The notes: generated from the sequence alone by a model not told the origin. A stretch of 64,000 bases of DNA from Reticulascus tulasneorum (GCA_001557505.1 LSAX01000001.1:1488001-1552000), one strand, 5' to 3'. Shown: positions 22,170 through 33,636, numbered from the stretch's first letter. Made by a program: numbers and translations.

Positions 22170-24331
22170 TCATGGTTTCGTTTCCCGAGTCTCCTCCAGC
22201 GGCCTGGCCGGATGGCTCCCGGAGGCTCTGTCGCTCGATTCGCTCGCCTTTTCACTCCCATCAAAGTCTTGCCCTAGCACTCCTTTCTCCTTGGCCTTTC
22301 CGGTCTCCTTGAAGTACCCATGCATCGCCTCGGTGAACTGCTCGTCATCCTCCCACACCTCGCCTTCCTTCTCGCCCTTCGCCGCCTCCTTCTCCTCCCA
22401 TTCTTTCCTCAGGTCCTCGATCTGAGCCTTCAGATCCAGCTCCTGGTCGTATCTTTTGCCGACACCCCATAGCCGCTCCCACATGCTCAGATGGGTCGGG
22501 TGGACCGCAATACCGTGGTACTCGGCATCCCTGCCCGAGCGGATGTACATCCAGCGCCGCTCCTGCTCCTTGAGGTCCAGGCCCGTGGTGTCCGGGAGGA
22601 AGAGCCAGGTGAGCAGCATGCCGACGAGGCCGAACCAGGGCACGACGTAGAACTTTGTCTGCGTGTCGATGTAGTTGTACAGCACGGAGGCGAGCAGTGC
22701 GCCCGCCTTGCCGACGCAGGCGGACATGCCGTGGGCCGTGGCTCGGACGGGTGTGGGGAACACTTCGCCGGCGACGAGGAAGGTGACGGAGTTGGGGCCG
22801 AACTGGTTGAAGAAGGAGGACAGGAAGTACATGGCCTGGAAGGCGTGGATGCCCGCCGGGCTCGTGTAGTACTCGTAGTTGAAGGCGGGCACGACGAACA
22901 TGATGAAGCACATGAAGAAACCGACCTGCTGCATCATCTTGCGGCCGTAGAGCTTGTTGTCGATCAGCAGCGAGGCGAGGTAGTACCCGGCCAGGGAGAC
23001 GGCCACGTTGACCAGGTTCCACACCCACTTCGTCATGACCGACTCGGGGCTGCTGGAGATGACGGAGATGAACTGGCTCTGGAACAGCTTGTTCCCGTAG
23101 AAGAAGACATCGTTGCAGAACCAGCCCCCGGCAGTGGCGACGAGCCGGCCGCCAAAGTGCCGCATGCAGTACTTGAGCGAGTTGACGTCGTAGCCCGTGA
23201 CATTCTGCTTGCGCTTCGCGAGCAGCAGCTGGCGCGAGGCGTGCGGCATCTTCCAGGTACGATAGTAGACGAGCCAGAGGGTGCCGATGGCGGGGAGTGC
23301 GAACGACAGACGGAAAGTCCACTGCGCTGCGGCGACGCTGTAAGGCGGCTCGCTGTGGCCGCGGTTGAAGATGACGAGGAGCACGATCAGCACGACCTGG
23401 TTGATCAGCTGGCCCCAACCTTGCAGCAGGAAAGCCATGGTCACCCGGCGGCCGCGGTGGAGACGATCTTCGCGGGTCGAGAGCCGCCCCGCGGTGACTG
23501 CGTTTTCCATGGACGAGGTTGCGGTGATGGGGTATTCGCCGCCTACGCCGAAGCCTGCGTGAGGTGTTAGCTAGGAGACACGACCACCGTTTCTGAAGGG
23601 GAAAGAGGATTCGTACCGTAGAAGAATAGCGACCATCCGTAGAAGATAACCCATCCTTGCAGAGTGGCAGCCCAGCTGCCCGTGAGAAGAAGCAGGCCGA
23701 CGAACATGATGGCCGCGTCCTGGATCAAACCCCAGCGCCTACCGATCCAATCCCCAATAATCTGTCACGAAATCAGTTCCCTCGCACTTCACGCACAGAG
23801 TAGTATCCAAGCACTTACACCAACGCCAACCTGCCCGATCATAATCCCCACAATCTCCAGATACGTCACCGATGCAACCCAGTTCTGGCTGCACTCGGTC
23901 CTCTGCTTCCCCCAGCACTGCGGCCACGCAGCATCGAACAGCGGCTCCAAGTTGCCAATCGAGAAAAGCACGTAGCCCTCGAGTCCCAGACCTGCGCCGG
24001 GCAGGACTGCGTTGCGGAAGTACCAGCCCAGCGGCGAGAGCGGGTCTTTCTTGGCCATTTGACCGGCGCTCTTCAGCTCACGGGCGGCCTCCTCGCGGTC
24101 GACCTTGCTGACGAAGGACACGCGCTTCCAGAATGGCAGGTCGGCCCAGTACACGCCTTCGGGGGTGTAGGAGTCGTCCGGGCGGGTGATTTCCCCAAAG
24201 ACGCGCCGTTCGTGCTCGGTCGTATGGCTGGTGGGGAAGTCTTGGTGCTCGGTGCCGGTTTCCGGGCCGTGGGGGACGGGGATCTCACCGGGCAGGGGGT
24301 CATGCCGCGGGTGCTGGAGAAGGGAGGCCAT
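22170..24331 (-). CDS. MFS transporter, phosphate:H+ symporter / Git1-like family
   Basis: Three exons: 24331-23819, 23761-23617, 23554-22170, giving 680 aa. The core has about 12 hydrophobic segments. The cytosolic loop after helix 2 reads IIGDWIGRRWG (the D..GRR motif), and GVGGEYPITATS follows, resembling the G-G-D/E-Y-P block of fungal phosphate and glycerophosphodiester permeases (Pho84, Git1). Later blocks are QFGPNSVTFLVAGEVFPTP, VRATAHG and LPDTTGLDLKEQERRW. A long N-terminal cytosolic segment (about 115 aa) and a charged 120-residue C-terminal tail with an acidic coiled region are unusual in length for a sugar porter. Location is probably the plasma membrane. Phosphate, glycerophosphoinositol or another organic anion are all possible substrates; a hexose role is less likely. 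Confidence 0.88.
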
Positions 24332-26664
24332 GCGGGGCGGTGTTTTGTGGTTGGGCGGGTAGGCGAGTTAGGAAACTTCTTTGTAAAAGACAGCTCAGCA
24401 AAGAGTAGGTGTAAGTGCAATGTGACTAGGTGCCGTGACTTAAGACAATAAGCTCGGATTCACAGATCCAAGATCGCACGATCCAAGCGCAAAAGAATAT
24501 TCGTCTGGCCCAAGGAGCCAACGAAAACGAAGGGGGTTAAAGAAGAGCCAGGACCGGTGTGCGAATAGGAAAAGAACATAGAGAAATGAGAAATAATCCA
24601 GCGGATACATCACGATCAAATAGTCTTTCTGCTCTCGGGGCCAGAGTCCTCGACCGAACCGACCCCTACCCTGTCTTGAACGACTGACTGGTGTCCCAGC
24701 CATTTCTCTCAGCTCGTCAAAGCTCGCGGCGAGAGAAATCTTTCTCTGCACCAAAGCCGCTGGATCCCGAACCCGCCGAACGAGATCCAAGTCGATGGAT
24801 GCTGGATCCCCCCCCCCCCCCCCCATCCAATCCAGCAAAAATGCCTGCCGACCCCACACAATCTTCTCGGGAGGGGGTCCGCCCTCTCGATCTTTTCTAC
24901 TTTGGCTACCGAAGCTAGATGCAGAAGAGGGCATAAAGTCGCAAGTGGGTGTGGCCACGCAATGCGCCTCCGATGCTACTGCTGCCACCACCACCCCCGC
25001 TTGGGAAAAGTTGGAAGCGGAAGAGATTTCTCGGTGCCGCCCACTAACTATCTAGCTAGTCCGGTGTCAACCTACTGACTAAGGCATATAGGTACATGGG
25101 CAGCTAAGGTAGAATGTAGTAGCTTCGTGCGTTGCCGTTGACGGATGGGGTTCCCTTTTTACGTCACGGGCATTTGGCGTGATCATTCGACTTTTTCACT
25201 GCCGCTGTGTCAGTTTTTGTTGCCGCGCCATGCTCCCGTCTCTGTCTCCCTCTGGCTCTCTCATTCTCCGCTCTCCTGATCCCTTCCCCCTGTTCCGTAC
25301 TGCATACGCGACACGGGGTTGATCTATGTACTAAGTGCTCCATCATAACCATCCCTCGTCTCGGCCGACATGCTTCTTGCATGTATGTACCTTGCTTCTC
25401 CAAAGTGGCAAACCAAACCCAAAAACTTTACTGCCAACCATCTTGATAAATCTCAAAATTCCCTCGGTCAATTGACTCAAGTCTCCATAGCCAAATGTAA
25501 AAGATCAGACCAATTGCAATTGGCCCTTTGAGAACGTGCCAAACCTTGCCGTATATCCGGCAGTCGGAGACCTTCAACGAGTGACGTTCTCACTCATCAC
25601 TCCGTCTTGGCCTCGATTCCCAGATACGGAAATTGCTCGCGTGCCGATTTTGCCCTTGCTAAGAAGGCCAAGCCGGAGATTAAAACGCCACGCTAAATGG
25701 CAGAAGCTTCTTTTTTCCCTTAGAAAATCCTCCCTCAGCTTGTTATCCGCATCCCGTCTGTCCTCAGGTCCAAACACAATGTATGAGCCAACGTACAGAG
25801 CAACGCAGCCGCCCCCATCTTTCACTTTTGCAGTTTCAAAGAGGCCGTTGTTTTGCAATTTGAAGATATGTTTCTCATTCTCGGTTGTCGAATTTTTTTT
25901 TGGGTTGGCTCTCTGCTAGCTCTCCTACTCCATTTATTTTGTGCTTGTTACCATGACCCGTTGCCGTTACCATTCCGTCCAATACAAGAACACAAGACAC
26001 ACTTCACCAAGATGCCAAACCCATACCCCCAAAATGCACCCGTCAATCAGGAGCAGTTAATGACGAGCTGAAGAACATCTTTGGATTTTGTATCCTTTCC
26101 TTCCTGCCAACCTTTCAATCCTTCATTTTCCTTCAAAGAGTCCAAGACGATACATCGTTTTTTTAAGTGTACATAGAGAATAGGAGGTTTCCCCTCGAGA
26201 CTAGGAAATCAAATCAAAATACCGAAAGAGAGAATTTACGCAGAGTGGTAGTTTGCTGTCCGTAGCGACCGGGGGGGATATCTCGCGCTGGACAACGCAA
26301 GTTACCCACGTGAGATTTGATGTGGCCAACAGCCATATGCAATGCAGCAGGATCAAAATGCCATTCCCCTTCGTGCCTCCCTCACTCCCTCCTACCACCG
26401 TAGCTGAAATCATACCAGTTAGAATGGCCATGTAACGCCGAAGCCATCCCATCCCGCGGCAGAGTCAAGGAAATATATGCAGTCTGCGTTGCTTGCTGGC
26501 CCCGGGAACGCCTCGCTGAAGAAAGGAAATAAAACATGAGAAAAAGGAGAAGTAATAGTAGTGTCGTCTAATCTCGCCCGACGACTTGGGCATCTAGGAG
26601 TGGGCCATTTCATACCACGCGGAACCAGCAAAAACCTGATCCATCTTAATGGTCTGGCAGAACT
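24332..26664. other. Intergenic DNA between the transporter and Rim15-like genes
   Basis: No gene is supported. It contains a 17-C tract (24808-24824) in the probable 5' region of the transporter. C/T-rich stretches are common throughout. Confidence 0.6.
24808..24824. repeat. Poly-C tract (17 nt)
   Basis: Uninterrupted run of 17 C on the plus strand, upstream of the MFS transporter. Confidence 0.9.
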
Positions 26665-29600
26665 TCACACCCTGCCAGCAGATGCGCGAGGGGTTGAGTC
26701 CTCATCGGTGCTTGTCTTCCTGTCTATCGGTTGCAGCGGTCGTGGCGTTTCGTCCACTCCAGGCACCAATGTCTTGTCCTCCGGTGTAACAGTCGCGTCG
26801 GGAGGAGTCTGAGCTACCACTTCCTCCGGAAGACCAAATGGGAACATCTCCATCTCTTTGGAAGGCGTGACCACCTGCGTCACGGGCTCCGGTGTGCTTT
26901 CTGATCCGAAAATAACGCTATCGTGACTGTCCGCACGCATCATTTCGATGCCCAACTTCGAGCTGGGCAGCAGAGCTTTGCTTCGGAAAGTTTTCTCTCG
27001 CGCAAGACCCAGTTCTTCGTCCTCGTCATCAGCCGAGTCCGTGCCTTCTGATAGTCGCTTTTCCATCGACTCCTTCTTTGCTTTGAGCTTCTCGATTGAT
27101 TGGCGCGGCATGGGCATTTTCGAGTTCTCCATCTGTGCTGGTGCAGATTGCTGCGTCAAAAGATGAGGAAGCGGCTTCGGTGATTCTGAAGTCGCCAAAA
27201 GGATTTCTTCCTCTCTGATGCCTAAGCCGCCTTCTTCCCAATCACCCGTCGCTTTTCTGCTGATCACCACCGGTATGTCATCTGTAGACACCGATTCCGA
27301 ATCACCAAAAAGGCTGGAGCTGATGGAATCCTCTCTGCTCGAAGTGATCAGACTACTACCAGGACGTCCGGCGAAGATGGAGGAGCTGGAGGTAGGGCTG
27401 TCATCGATTCGAGAACTGGTCTGTCGAAGACCAGACGGGATTGGATGCGGCAGAGAGATTGAGTGATGCTGACTGGGCGACTCTGGCTTCCATTGACACA
27501 AGTTTCTCAGAACCTCTGTAAGCTTCGAGCTGGAAATGGGCTTCTCGATAAGAGAGTCGAAGTAATGCGGCGCCTGCAGCTCTTTGAGGTAGGCTGTAAT
27601 TGCGACGATCGGCGTGTGCGAGTTGGCGTTCTTGGTTTCTCGTATCATTCGAGCCACATCTGCGCCGTTGATTTGCGGCAGCTTATATTCCAGGAAGATG
27701 ATGTCAAATTTGATCTCGCTCATAGAATATCGCACGGCTTCAGATCCATTCGACGCAGAGATGGTTCGACATCGCAGCTTCTCCAAGAGTTTCTCCATAA
27801 CCATGCGAGAGACGGGATGGTCCTCGCAGATCAGAACATCCAGAGGTCGGAACATGGGTCCGCCATCAAATGCAATCTGAGAAAGCCGACGAGAGCTCTG
27901 TCTTCGGCGCTGGACGCGAAGTAGCGCATTGTGCTTATCGCCTTCATTGTCTGAAGATGATGGAGACATGTCAAACACTTGACTTCTCCGGTTGCGATGA
28001 TGGGCCAGGACATCCGAAGTTATCGGACTGCCTTCCTGCGATTGTGAACCAACCGTCAGAGATCGAGAACGGGTAGTAGAAGATGCGCTCGTTTGCCGTG
28101 GCGTTGCCACGAGCTTTTGCGGCGAGAGGGCTAGCGGTGGCGGTGCTGGGCCACGCCCTTTGACCGGTGACGCAGCTATTGTAGTAGCCGCCTTTTGAAG
28201 AATTGGGGGAACCCGAGGTATATCAAACCCGGTAGTGGGCTGCAGAGATACAATGGATTGCTGCGAGAGACTTGAGGAGTTACTAGAAGCCTTCCGTCGC
28301 CCGTCACTACCTTGTCCAGCAACAAAGGATACCAACAGAGGAGACGACGGTTGGGACACTCTGCTTGGAGACGAATTGGAGTGGCTCAAGCCAGAGGGAG
28401 ATTGAGGTCGGTTCGAAGCTTTCGCGTTCGAAATGGTCCTCTGAACTGGATGGGACAGTATTGGACTGCCCTCCAGGCCGGTCCCGGGAGAAGTGGCGCT
28501 CGCGCCTGGGCTGATGCTTGCAGGCTTATTCTGGGCGGCGAGAGCCTCTGCGCGAAGCTTCTGAATGACATCTTTGTTGGCCTTCTCCAGGACAGGAAGG
28601 TTTTTGAACGCGAAGTTGCCGAAGTCGTCTGCAACGACGGGCTCGCTCAGGCGTCTGCTCTTCAAGTCTCGAACATGCGGGGGAATATGGAGAGGCATGA
28701 GGCCGCGCTTGATGGAGTTTACCTGTGACCGAACACGTGACAGGGCATCATGCGGTCGTTCGGGGTATTCGGATGCTGGGGCGGAAGATGGAGGCGATAG
28801 CTGGTCTTCCATTTCCTCCGCAAATGATTGCAGGACAGCTCCACGGGAATCAAAGTACTCCGTGTCTTCGGGGTCCCCGACTTGTGGAACGAATTGTGCT
28901 TCGGCTTGAAGCAAGGCTTCCCAGTCGATGTCCTGGAACCAAGGATGGTTACGAATCTCGTCACCACCGGACTGGAACTTTTCTTCGCGATTGGATCCAA
29001 GTCTCTTGTGAGGCTCCATACAGAGCAGCATGTTGATGAGATCCTTGGCCTCGTCCGATATTGGCTCGCACTCGGTCTCATCCGGCCATTGGACCTTACG
29101 TGCTAGAATGTTCTCAAAGACATGCTCGGCCTCATCGGCGTGAAACGGCGGAACTCCGTACAGGAATTCAAACATGATGCAGCCGACAGACCACCAATCG
29201 CTTGTCGCGTCTTGCTTTTCTCCTTTGATAGTCTCCGGAGCCAAGTAATCAGGCGTGCCCACGAATCGTCGGTTAGTGTCGTCCGGATCGAAAAGAGCCA
29301 TTGGAGGTGGCATCATGCTCGAGTGTGCGCTCTTGGCAAGAAGGTCACTACTCGACTGTGTGCCGATTTGATGCAAGGCGGACATATCAGGCGAACCCTG
29401 GCTAATGCTCTCGCTCATTTCGTCGTGGGGCGATTTGGCGCTTTGAGGTTGCGAGCCGGCTTCAGAGTCATTCAAGGAAAAGCTGGCGAGCATGTGCGTA
29501 AGCATCTCGCTGCCGCCACTATCGCTGCGATGACTGGATGAAATACGCCGAGGCTCGTTCTGAACGGAACCGAGGCTGAAATATGATGGTTGGCCCAGAC

Positions 29601-32388
29601 TGGGTCCCAGATCTGGTGTCATTTGTGGCGTCATGCTAGGAGAGTGGACATGCCCATGAAGATCCAGAGATGTCGAGCGTGAAGATGCCATGGACGCAGA
29701 ACGAGCAAACGGCCCTTGCTTGAGTAGATCTGGGGTAGGGTCGCTGTTTTCGCTGTTGAGTGCCCTCTTTTGTCTGCCAACAAGACCCATTCTGGACAAA
29801 CCAAAATCGGTCAGTTTCAGATGGCCCTTCTGATCAATGAGCAAGTTGTCTGGTTTAAGATCTCGATGAATGATGCCTCGGCTGTGAAGGTGCTCAACAC
29901 CAAGCACCACTTCGCCAAGGTACTTCTTCACCCAGTCTTCGGGCAAACCACCGAGTACTTTGATAAGAGACGCACAATCGCCGCCGTTGAGATACTCCAT
30001 CACGAGATAAAGATAGTCCTTGCTGGAAAAAGTCCAGTAAAGCTTGGCGACGAACTCGCTTTGTCCCTGCCACATCATGATGGCTCGTTCTGCCTTCACG
30101 TTGCCAACCTGATTCTTCGACACCATGTCCGCTTTCTTCAGAACTTTGATGGCAAAGTACTCCCCAGTTGACTTCTTTTTTGAGAGATATACACTACCGA
30201 AAGCGCCTTTGCTGATTGGCTTGATGATCTCAAAATCTTTGATCGAGGGCTGAGCGGGTCGGGCTTGCGGTGGATTGTGAGCCGCCAGTCGAGGCGAGGG
30301 AGGTGGCCTGGTCATGTATTCAGACATGGCAGCCGAGGATTGGCGACGATGGTGTTGCAGTGGTACCGGCGCGGGCGAACTAAACTCGCTGCTAGGTAGC
30401 ATCGGCGATGCCTCTGGAGAAGCAATGCCATCCTGTGAGTAGGGGAAGTTGCGAGGCTTATGGATCCTCAGAGGCGATGAAGGCTGGGTCGAGCGAGACG
30501 GAGACTCCTGTCGTCGAGGGGAAGATGTGCCAGGTAGAATCAGGCTTCTGCGATGGTGTTGGCGAGCACTTGCGGCCCGACGAAGATCCCCAAATTCAGA
30601 AATAGGGGAATCTGTCCGAGGAGGGTGACGTGACGCCACTGAAGAGGATCGCATGCTGCCGTCACTATCACCAGCATCACTTTCAAAAATCAAGGACTCG
30701 CGTCTCGAGTCACGTGTTGGCCCAGCGGTGGGCAGACCACCCAAATGAGACCTTGGAGTTGGGCATTCCCTGGGGCTGCTCGACCGTGTTGATTCAACGA
30801 AAGAAATTGGCCGTGCCCTGTCGAGTTCGTCATTGATGCCCACATTCTGCAAAGCGGCTGCTAGGGCCGAAGGATTGTCAAAAGATCCTTGAAAGAAAGC
30901 CTCTTCTGGAGCGGGAATTACTTCCTCTTCCTCATCCTCAGTAGAGTCGCTGAGACGGCCGGCAGCTATGCGGGCGGCTTTCCGCATGGCCTCATCGATA
31001 CAGTCCTGAACAATGACTGCAAACTCGACTCGAATACGCTCGGCATACTCGATGATCTTTCGATGCCGGAAAACGGCCTCGACCTTCGCCTTGGCAGCCT
31101 TTTCAGTGTCGGCACAGAGCAAAGCAAGGCCTTGCTCCTGCTCCAAGGTATTGTTGCTTGGAGACTGCCATTGCATGACTTGGGATAGTCGCGATTCAGA
31201 CTGAGGCGACTGGGTACGCAGCTCCCCGGGATTGTGCGAAGAAGATGACTCCTTGATGGCAGGTGTGCTAATCTCAATGGCCGTATCGCAAAGATCGACG
31301 AGCAGTTCGACGATTCTAGCTTGAGGGCGACGAATTGCAAATGAGCGGGCTCTCGCGTGACCAAAACCACCAGATCTATCTCTCGATTGGGAGACGGAGG
31401 ATGTTCCAGGTGACGAATGTGTCGAAAGTTGAGGACCGATGGGAAGGCCCTTGTACTCGGCTTGTGGTGGTGAGATTTGGTCTCCCGTCAATGGCCGACT
31501 CTTTCTTGCCTCTAGAGCATCTAGAACCTTCACTATGGCATGCCGGTGCTCCGTCAGACTGTCCTGGGCCATCTGAACATCCATCTCCGCCCTGTGCTCT
31601 TGCAAGCAGAGATCGGAATGCTTCTCGAACCACCACGGCGAGATTTGTCGCTCGCAGATGCGACATAGGAGCGGTAGAGGAGGAGGGTGGTTCTCCGGAT
31701 CTTCGATACCAGACTCAGCGAGCTGGGTCAGATAGGTGGCGAGGACTTCGGCGCCAGACCCAAGGGAATCAACAATGACGGCGGGAAGATCGATCTTGAT
31801 TTCGCGGGGTGCAATCCAAGGACGGATCATCCACATTGTCTGTAGCAAGCCGTTAGTCACGGTGAAAACACGTAGAGAAATCACACGAGGGGCACTTACG
31901 TGACTTTCTCCTCCTGAGACGGTATCGTAAACCATGATGCCCTGAGCCTCAAGGTCCATGATCCGAGGCTGTGGCTGCTCATCCTCGGCTCCAGCATTTT
32001 CGATGTCGTCAAGGGGTAGGAGTTTGGAGAGAGGCCCTATGTTTACCGCAAACCGGACTCTTTGACTCCGCGAGTCGTCGGATTGCATGCTCTCGACGAC
32101 ATCTGAGAAGACGGTCTTGTTTTCGCTCACAATCAGATCAACGATGGTGGTGCCCTTCAGAGAGTCTGGCTGGGTTCCGATAACGTCCGTCCAGGAAGGG
32201 CTGACCCATCGGATTGTACCGTCCAGGTTCAGGTCCAGAATGACATTGAGGGTCTGCTCGGCGGCCTCACGAAGTTCTTCTCTTTCCTCCCGGATATCTT
32301 CGCTGAGCGATCTTTCCATAATGCCGGCAGTCTGGGCTCGGAGAGAGAGCACAGCTGGCGGGGCCAGACTCTTCGTATCTTGGTCCAT
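26665..32388 (-). CDS. Rim15-type serine/threonine protein kinase (PAS, zinc finger, AGC kinase, receiver)
   Basis: Two exons, 32388-31900 and 31839-26665, give 1887 aa. Rim15 kinases integrate nutrient signals (PKA, TORC1, Pho85) to drive quiescence and stress programmes. Order: an N-terminal PAS-like region (WVSPSWTDVIG), a C2HC finger (CRICERQISPWW...HSDLC), and a long disordered part. The kinase begins near residue 700 (ISKGAFGSVYLSKK) and has HRDLKPDNLL near 820 and TDFGLS. A Ser-rich insert of nearly 200 residues precedes GTPDYLAPETIKG near 1020; this split activation segment is typical of Rim15/Greatwall. A receiver domain follows near 1495-1585 (LICEDHPVSRMVMEKLL). At the phospho-acceptor position it has Glu (IIFLEYKLP) instead of Asp. 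The 60-nt intron is in frame and has no stop. Its removal restores SGGESH-TMWMIRP. Confidence 0.95.
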   Translation of the reverse strand: MDQDTKSLAPPAVLSLRAQTAGIMERSLSEDIREEREELREAAEQTLNVILDLNLDGTIRWVSPSWTDVIGTQPDSLKGTTIVDLIVSENKTVFSDVVESMQSDDSRSQRVRFAVNIGPLSKLLPLDDIENAGAEDEQPQPRIMDLEAQGIMVYDTVSGGESHVSAPRVISLRVFTVTNGLLQTMWMIRPWIAPREIKIDLPAVIVDSLGSGAEVLATYLTQLAESGIEDPENHPPPLPLLCRICERQISPWWFEKHSDLCLQEHRAEMDVQMAQDSLTEHRHAIVKVLDALEARKSRPLTGDQISPPQAEYKGLPIGPQLSTHSSPGTSSVSQSRDRSGGFGHARARSFAIRRPQARIVELLVDLCDTAIEISTPAIKESSSSHNPGELRTQSPQSESRLSQVMQWQSPSNNTLEQEQGLALLCADTEKAAKAKVEAVFRHRKIIEYAERIRVEFAVIVQDCIDEAMRKAARIAAGRLSDSTEDEEEEVIPAPEEAFFQGSFDNPSALAAALQNVGINDELDRARPISFVESTRSSSPRECPTPRSHLGGLPTAGPTRDSRRESLIFESDAGDSDGSMRSSSVASRHPPRTDSPISEFGDLRRAASARQHHRRSLILPGTSSPRRQESPSRSTQPSSPLRIHKPRNFPYSQDGIASPEASPMLPSSEFSSPAPVPLQHHRRQSSAAMSEYMTRPPPSPRLAAHNPPQARPAQPSIKDFEIIKPISKGAFGSVYLSKKKSTGEYFAIKVLKKADMVSKNQVGNVKAERAIMMWQGQSEFVAKLYWTFSSKDYLYLVMEYLNGGDCASLIKVLGGLPEDWVKKYLGEVVLGVEHLHSRGIIHRDLKPDNLLIDQKGHLKLTDFGLSRMGLVGRQKRALNSENSDPTPDLLKQGPFARSASMASSRSTSLDLHGHVHSPSMTPQMTPDLGPSLGQPSYFSLGSVQNEPRRISSSHRSDSGGSEMLTHMLASFSLNDSEAGSQPQSAKSPHDEMSESISQGSPDMSALHQIGTQSSSDLLAKSAHSSMMPPPMALFDPDDTNRRFVGTPDYLAPETIKGEKQDATSDWWSVGCIMFEFLYGVPPFHADEAEHVFENILARKVQWPDETECEPISDEAKDLINMLLCMEPHKRLGSNREEKFQSGGDEIRNHPWFQDIDWEALLQAEAQFVPQVGDPEDTEYFDSRGAVLQSFAEEMEDQLSPPSSAPASEYPERPHDALSRVRSQVNSIKRGLMPLHIPPHVRDLKSRRLSEPVVADDFGNFAFKNLPVLEKANKDVIQKLRAEALAAQNKPASISPGASATSPGTGLEGSPILSHPVQRTISNAKASNRPQSPSGLSHSNSSPSRVSQPSSPLLVSFVAGQGSDGRRKASSNSSSLSQQSIVSLQPTTGFDIPRVPPILQKAATTIAASPVKGRGPAPPPLALSPQKLVATPRQTSASSTTRSRSLTVGSQSQEGSPITSDVLAHHRNRRSQVFDMSPSSSDNEGDKHNALLRVQRRRQSSRRLSQIAFDGGPMFRPLDVLICEDHPVSRMVMEKLLEKLRCRTISASNGSEAVRYSMSEIKFDIIFLEYKLPQINGADVARMIRETKNANSHTPIVAITAYLKELQAPHYFDSLIEKPISSSKLTEVLRNLCQWKPESPSQHHSISLPHPIPSGLRQTSSRIDDSPTSSSSIFAGRPGSSLITSSREDSISSSLFGDSESVSTDDIPVVISRKATGDWEEGGLGIREEEILLATSESPKPLPHLLTQQSAPAQMENSKMPMPRQSIEKLKAKKESMEKRLSEGTDSADDEDEELGLAREKTFRSKALLPSSKLGIEMMRADSHDSVIFGSESTPEPVTQVVTPSKEMEMFPFGLPEEVVAQTPPDATVTPEDKTLVPGVDETPRPLQPIDRKTSTDEDSTPRASAGRV
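31840..31899 (-). other. 60-nt in-frame intron in the Rim15-like gene
   Basis: GTAAGT donor and CTACAG acceptor. The length is a multiple of three and the intron has no stop codon, so retention would add 20 residues in the N-terminal region after the PAS domain. Confidence 0.8.
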
Positions 32389-33086
32389 TGTTGGGATAGG
32401 CGGGCAAGATCGCCGATTGAGTCGATACCATCGGGTAGATTGTAGACCCCCGTCGATCTCTTTGCGTTCTCGTGAGGTTCAGGCAGTTTCGAACGCGTCT
32501 TGTTCAGCGGACGAGATCGTGAATGATCAAGCCGGTCTCGTGGTGGTGGTTTTGGAGCCAGGTGCCCGGCGAACGGCCAGAACTAGAGGACGGCAAGACC
32601 CCGAGACATGACTGAGTCGAGATTTGGACAGTCCCCAGGTGTAGCAGCGAAGGAAAAGCTATCAGTGATCCCTATGCTCGCGTTGGAGTTGGACGTGGAA
32701 AATGGAAGACCAACGACCAACGGCCTGAAGGGCCTTGTGCAAACGGACGGCGTGCTCGGTAGTCAGTTGGCAGGCACCGTGAATTGTGCTCGATAGCGAG
32801 GACCGGGTTCGGAGGCGTTCGCGAGAGACAATGAAACGAGAGCCTGTTTCTCCGGGAGAAGGGACGACGGCTCTAATCGGTTTCCTCTCTGTTGGCGCCT
32901 GGTTGCCCGAATTGTTGTTTTTGGCCGTCTCGTCGAGATCGAGAAAAGTGGCAGACAGTTTGGAAGGAGGTTTTGGCTCGAGGAGGAGTTGGCTCCCTTT
33001 GTGATGATACCTCAGGTGCGTTCAGTGGTCCCTCGGCGGTTCGGTCATACAGTAAGTACTATGTAGGTTAAAAAAAAAAAGGCAAA

Positions 33087-33106
33087 GCACCGCACCGCAC
33101 CGCACC
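33087..33106. repeat. GCACC short tandem repeat
   Basis: Four tandem GCACC units in the Rim15 upstream region, read directly. Confidence 0.85.
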
Positions 33107-33447
33107 ACAGTGGACTGGACTCTGCAGCAAAGAGACGGACAGCACTTTACTTCTGGTCGCGTCCTCTTTTTCCCTTTATTGTGGAGACACGAGGTGGTGG
33201 GCGGTATAAGCGGGGAAGGGTCCGCCTCCTGGCCAATCAGGATCAATTGGCTGGGGAAACACCCGGTAGATGTACTTGCATGACGCGCTAATTTCGTAAG
33301 GGCGGGTGCGTACCTTCTACTAAAAGCCGGCCTAGCACCCGAATGGGATGTTCGTCTTGGTCATCTTACAGGGTCTCAGGCTCTAGAAAATGGTACTGTA
33401 GTAAGTCACAGGGCAGATTTAGTAGGCTATCCCGGCCAATTTGGTTC

Positions 33448-33469
33448 GGGGGGGGGGGGGGGGGGGGGG
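33448..33469. repeat. Poly-G tract (22 nt)
   Basis: Uninterrupted run of 22 G, then T and GGGG. Such tracts are length-unstable and prone to sequencing error. Confidence 0.9.
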
Positions 33470-33636
33470 TGGGGAGGGGAGGGCCTGATTCTGACGTGGA
33501 ATTGGAAACCTATTAAGAAACGAGGGCGAGGGAGAGAGGGCACGAGAAAAAGGAAGAGAATGAGGCAAAACAAAACAAAACAAAAACAAAGAAGAGTTAA
33601 TACAAGTTGTCGCATACAAACTCGTCATCCCACTAT

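Larger units (their letters stand above)
32389..33636. other. Upstream region of the Rim15-like gene with homopolymer tracts
   Basis: No gene is supported. It contains a CACCG-type repeat (33087-33106) and a 22-G tract (33448-33469). Probably the long 5' UTR/promoter of the Rim15-like gene. Confidence 0.55.

Noticed and set aside
21841..22425. 194-aa plus-strand frame
   Set aside because: Runs antisense into the transporter's 3' coding end; no domain.
22345..23570. Long open frames on both strands antisense or out of frame within the transporter gene
   Set aside because: They are high-GC shadow frames of the transporter exon 3; the real frame shows membrane helices and family motifs.
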